A stretch of DNA of 15,246 nt, taken from assembly GCA_016876055.1 (NCBI GenBank), contig VHDM01000025.1:1-15246 (forward strand). The letters are read 5' to 3'. This document shows, one piece after another, positions 14,268 through 15,246 of the stretch; positions within the stretch are counted from its first letter, which is position 1; the number at the start of each line of letters is the position of its first letter. This DNA is from Verrucomicrobiota bacterium (GTDB taxonomy: Bacteria > Verrucomicrobiota > Verrucomicrobiia > Methylacidiphilales > Verrucolacustridaceae). Below the pieces are notes generated by a model. That model did no database searches, was not told the origin of the DNA, and worked only from the letters and a program-made list of their open reading frames with translations. Both the position numbers and the translations under genes were made by a program.

Positions 14268-15246
14268 ACGGGCTCCAGGCCGGCGCGGGTCACCTTTGCT
14301 TGTCCCGGCCCCAAGACCTGCCAGAGCTGTAAGTAACGCCGGCTGATCAACCTTGCCAATTTTTTCCCGCGGGTCGAAAGCGAGGCGAGGGTCGGGGCGT
14401 TGGTGACGGGGATGGTGAGGGTGAGGAGGGCGGAGTCACGATAGTCCTGCCAAGCCTCGTGCAGGGGGTAGTTGCGGACACCTCGACGGAGGAGCTCCGC
14501 ATGCCAAACCGCGAAAAGGTCGACGTGTTGGATCAGGGATAGCGGCTTTCGAGCGCTGCCACCGGCCAGGCGAGCGAGGTCGAAGGCCGCGTTGCCAGCG
14601 AGGGAGAGGCCCCAGTCAATAAACCGGACGGACTTGCGACCGTAGAAGATGTTGTCTGCACGCAGATCGCCATGGACAAGGGTCAGAGGTCGTTGCCGTA
14701 GCCTGGCGAGAGCCTGATGCACCTGCGGGGGTAAAGCGCGGAAGATTTTTTCGGTGTTGGCCGAAAGTTTGGCCCAACGGAGGAAGCCAGGCAGGTGGTG
14801 GCGGGTCTGGTGAGCCCGCATGTAATGGTGTTGCGGAAGACCTTGAGCCTTTTTCAGGGCGGGGGAGTTCCAGAACCGCGCATGAATCCGGGCGATTGCG
14901 CGGGTGGCGGAGACCAGCTCAGGCCAGGTCAGACCGAGGAGTTGGTCGCGATTCCGTCCATCGCGGATGAACTCCAGCCGCAGGAGTCCATCGGAGCCAT
15001 GGAGGGCAGTCCCGCCCGAAAACAGCCGCGGGGACAGTTTTTCCTTGAGCGGACCCAGTAATCGGTAGGCGGCAAGTTCGCGTTCAAAAACCCGCAGTGC
15101 TCCGGCCCATTGCCGGCGCTGGGGGATGTCGCTGCCGACCTTAAGAATATAGCGATGGGGATCTCCCTTGCGGGTGGCTACCAGAATCTGGCTAAGAAAG
15201 CCGGTGGACCCGGGAAGGGGTTTGACCAAAAAACGGGAAGGCCCGG
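14261..15246 (-). CDS. Small-molecule kinase-like phosphotransferase (APH/EcKL fold), 5' end outside window
   Basis: The frame is open through the right edge, so the N-terminus is missing. A TTG at 15229 is possible, but the codons upstream (GPSRF) stay open and the family usually has more sequence before GFLSQIL. Visible are GFLSQIL and YILKV (probable ATP-binding lysine), FERELAAYRLL, IARIHARFWNSPALKK, the catalytic loop LVHGDLRADNIFYG and the metal-binding RFIDWGLS, with HGDxxxxN and DW in the right order. This is the aminoglycoside-phosphotransferase/ecdysteroid-kinase-like superfamily. The HARFWNSP and FERELAAYR blocks point to the EcKL or DUF1679 side rather than a resistance enzyme. 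The substrate is unknown and antibiotic resistance should not be assumed. The stop lies inside the end of the convergent nrdA gene (7-base overlap), leaving no room for a shared terminator. Confidence 0.82.
   Translation of the reverse strand, partial: GPSRFLVKPLPGSTGFLSQILVATRKGDPHRYILKVGSDIPQRRQWAGALRVFERELAAYRLLGPLKEKLSPRLFSGGTALHGSDGLLRLEFIRDGRNRDQLLGLTWPELVSATRAIARIHARFWNSPALKKAQGLPQHHYMRAHQTRHHLPGFLRWAKLSANTEKIFRALPPQVHQALARLRQRPLTLVHGDLRADNIFYGRKSVRFIDWGLSLAGNAAFDLARLAGGSARKPLSLIQHVDLFAVWHAELLRRGVRNYPLHEAWQDYRDSALLTLTIPVTNAPTLASLSTRGKKLARLISRRYLQLWQVLGPGQAKVTRAGLEPVY

Noticed and set aside
1..15246. An apparent excess of GGATCC sites (about eleven noticed by eye).
   Set aside because: About five would be expected at this base composition; the excess is modest, the sites are mostly in coding sequence and show no regular spacing.
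1..15246. Mobile elements, CRISPR arrays, tRNA or rRNA genes, defence or toxin-antitoxin systems.
   Set aside because: No direct-repeat arrays, transposase motifs, T-loop-like tRNA signatures or recognisable defence proteins were seen; all large frames are accounted for by the genes listed.
14261..15246. An aminoglycoside resistance gene.
   Set aside because: The HGDxxxxN and DW motifs are shared by a large kinase superfamily, and the other blocks resemble EcKL-type proteins of unknown substrate.

Overview
This is a GC-rich (roughly 60%), densely coded bacterial chromosome segment with short or overlapping gene junctions. I see no insertion sequence, CRISPR array, tRNA or rRNA. The gene content is mostly housekeeping and biosynthesis. 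The closest recognisable affinity is the PVC (Planctomycetes-Verrucomicrobia-Chlamydiae) group, most likely a Verrucomicrobiota relative. This rests on the strongly chlamydia-like class Ic ribonucleotide reductase, the EpsC-type serine acetyltransferase and the carotenoid genes. It is an inference from remembered family members, not from a search.

Layout. (1) 1-2120, minus strand: the N-terminal part of a secreted protein of unknown function running off the left edge, then aroE (shikimate dehydrogenase) and a prepilin peptidase joined by a 4-base ATGA overlap. (2) 2167-5127, plus strand: EpsC-type serine O-acetyltransferase, a trans-polyprenyl diphosphate synthase and a phytoene/squalene synthase, closely spaced. 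(3) 5128-5904, minus strand: a CruF-like membrane carotenoid protein whose stop codon directly abuts the phytoene synthase stop. (4) 5925-9435, plus strand: lnt (apolipoprotein N-acyltransferase), prfB (release factor 2, needing the classical programmed +1 frameshift at an in-frame TGA) and trpC, which overlaps the prfB stop. (5) 9436-9863: a 428-base non-coding stretch, AT-rich in its second half, with promoter-like sequences, dyads and a degenerate NrdR-like box. (6) 9864-14267, plus strand: nrdB then nrdA, a class I ribonucleotide reductase. (7) 14261-15246, minus strand: an aminoglycoside/ecdysteroid-kinase-like phosphotransferase running off the right edge.

How the genes work together. 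The prenyl synthase makes the C15-C20 precursor, the phytoene synthase condenses two of them, and the CruF-like protein probably modifies the resulting carotenoid; no desaturase or cyclase is in the window. NrdB and NrdA form one enzyme supplying deoxyribonucleotides. NrdB has the ligand pattern of the Mn/Fe (class Ic) group, with Leu at the position of the radical tyrosine. RF2 controls its own synthesis through the frameshift.

I found no convincing previously undescribed multi-gene system. The points most worth a second look are the Leu-containing class Ic NrdB and its leader, the altered second aspartate-rich motif of the prenyl synthase, the altered cysteine motif of the prepilin peptidase, and the unusually tight gene junctions.
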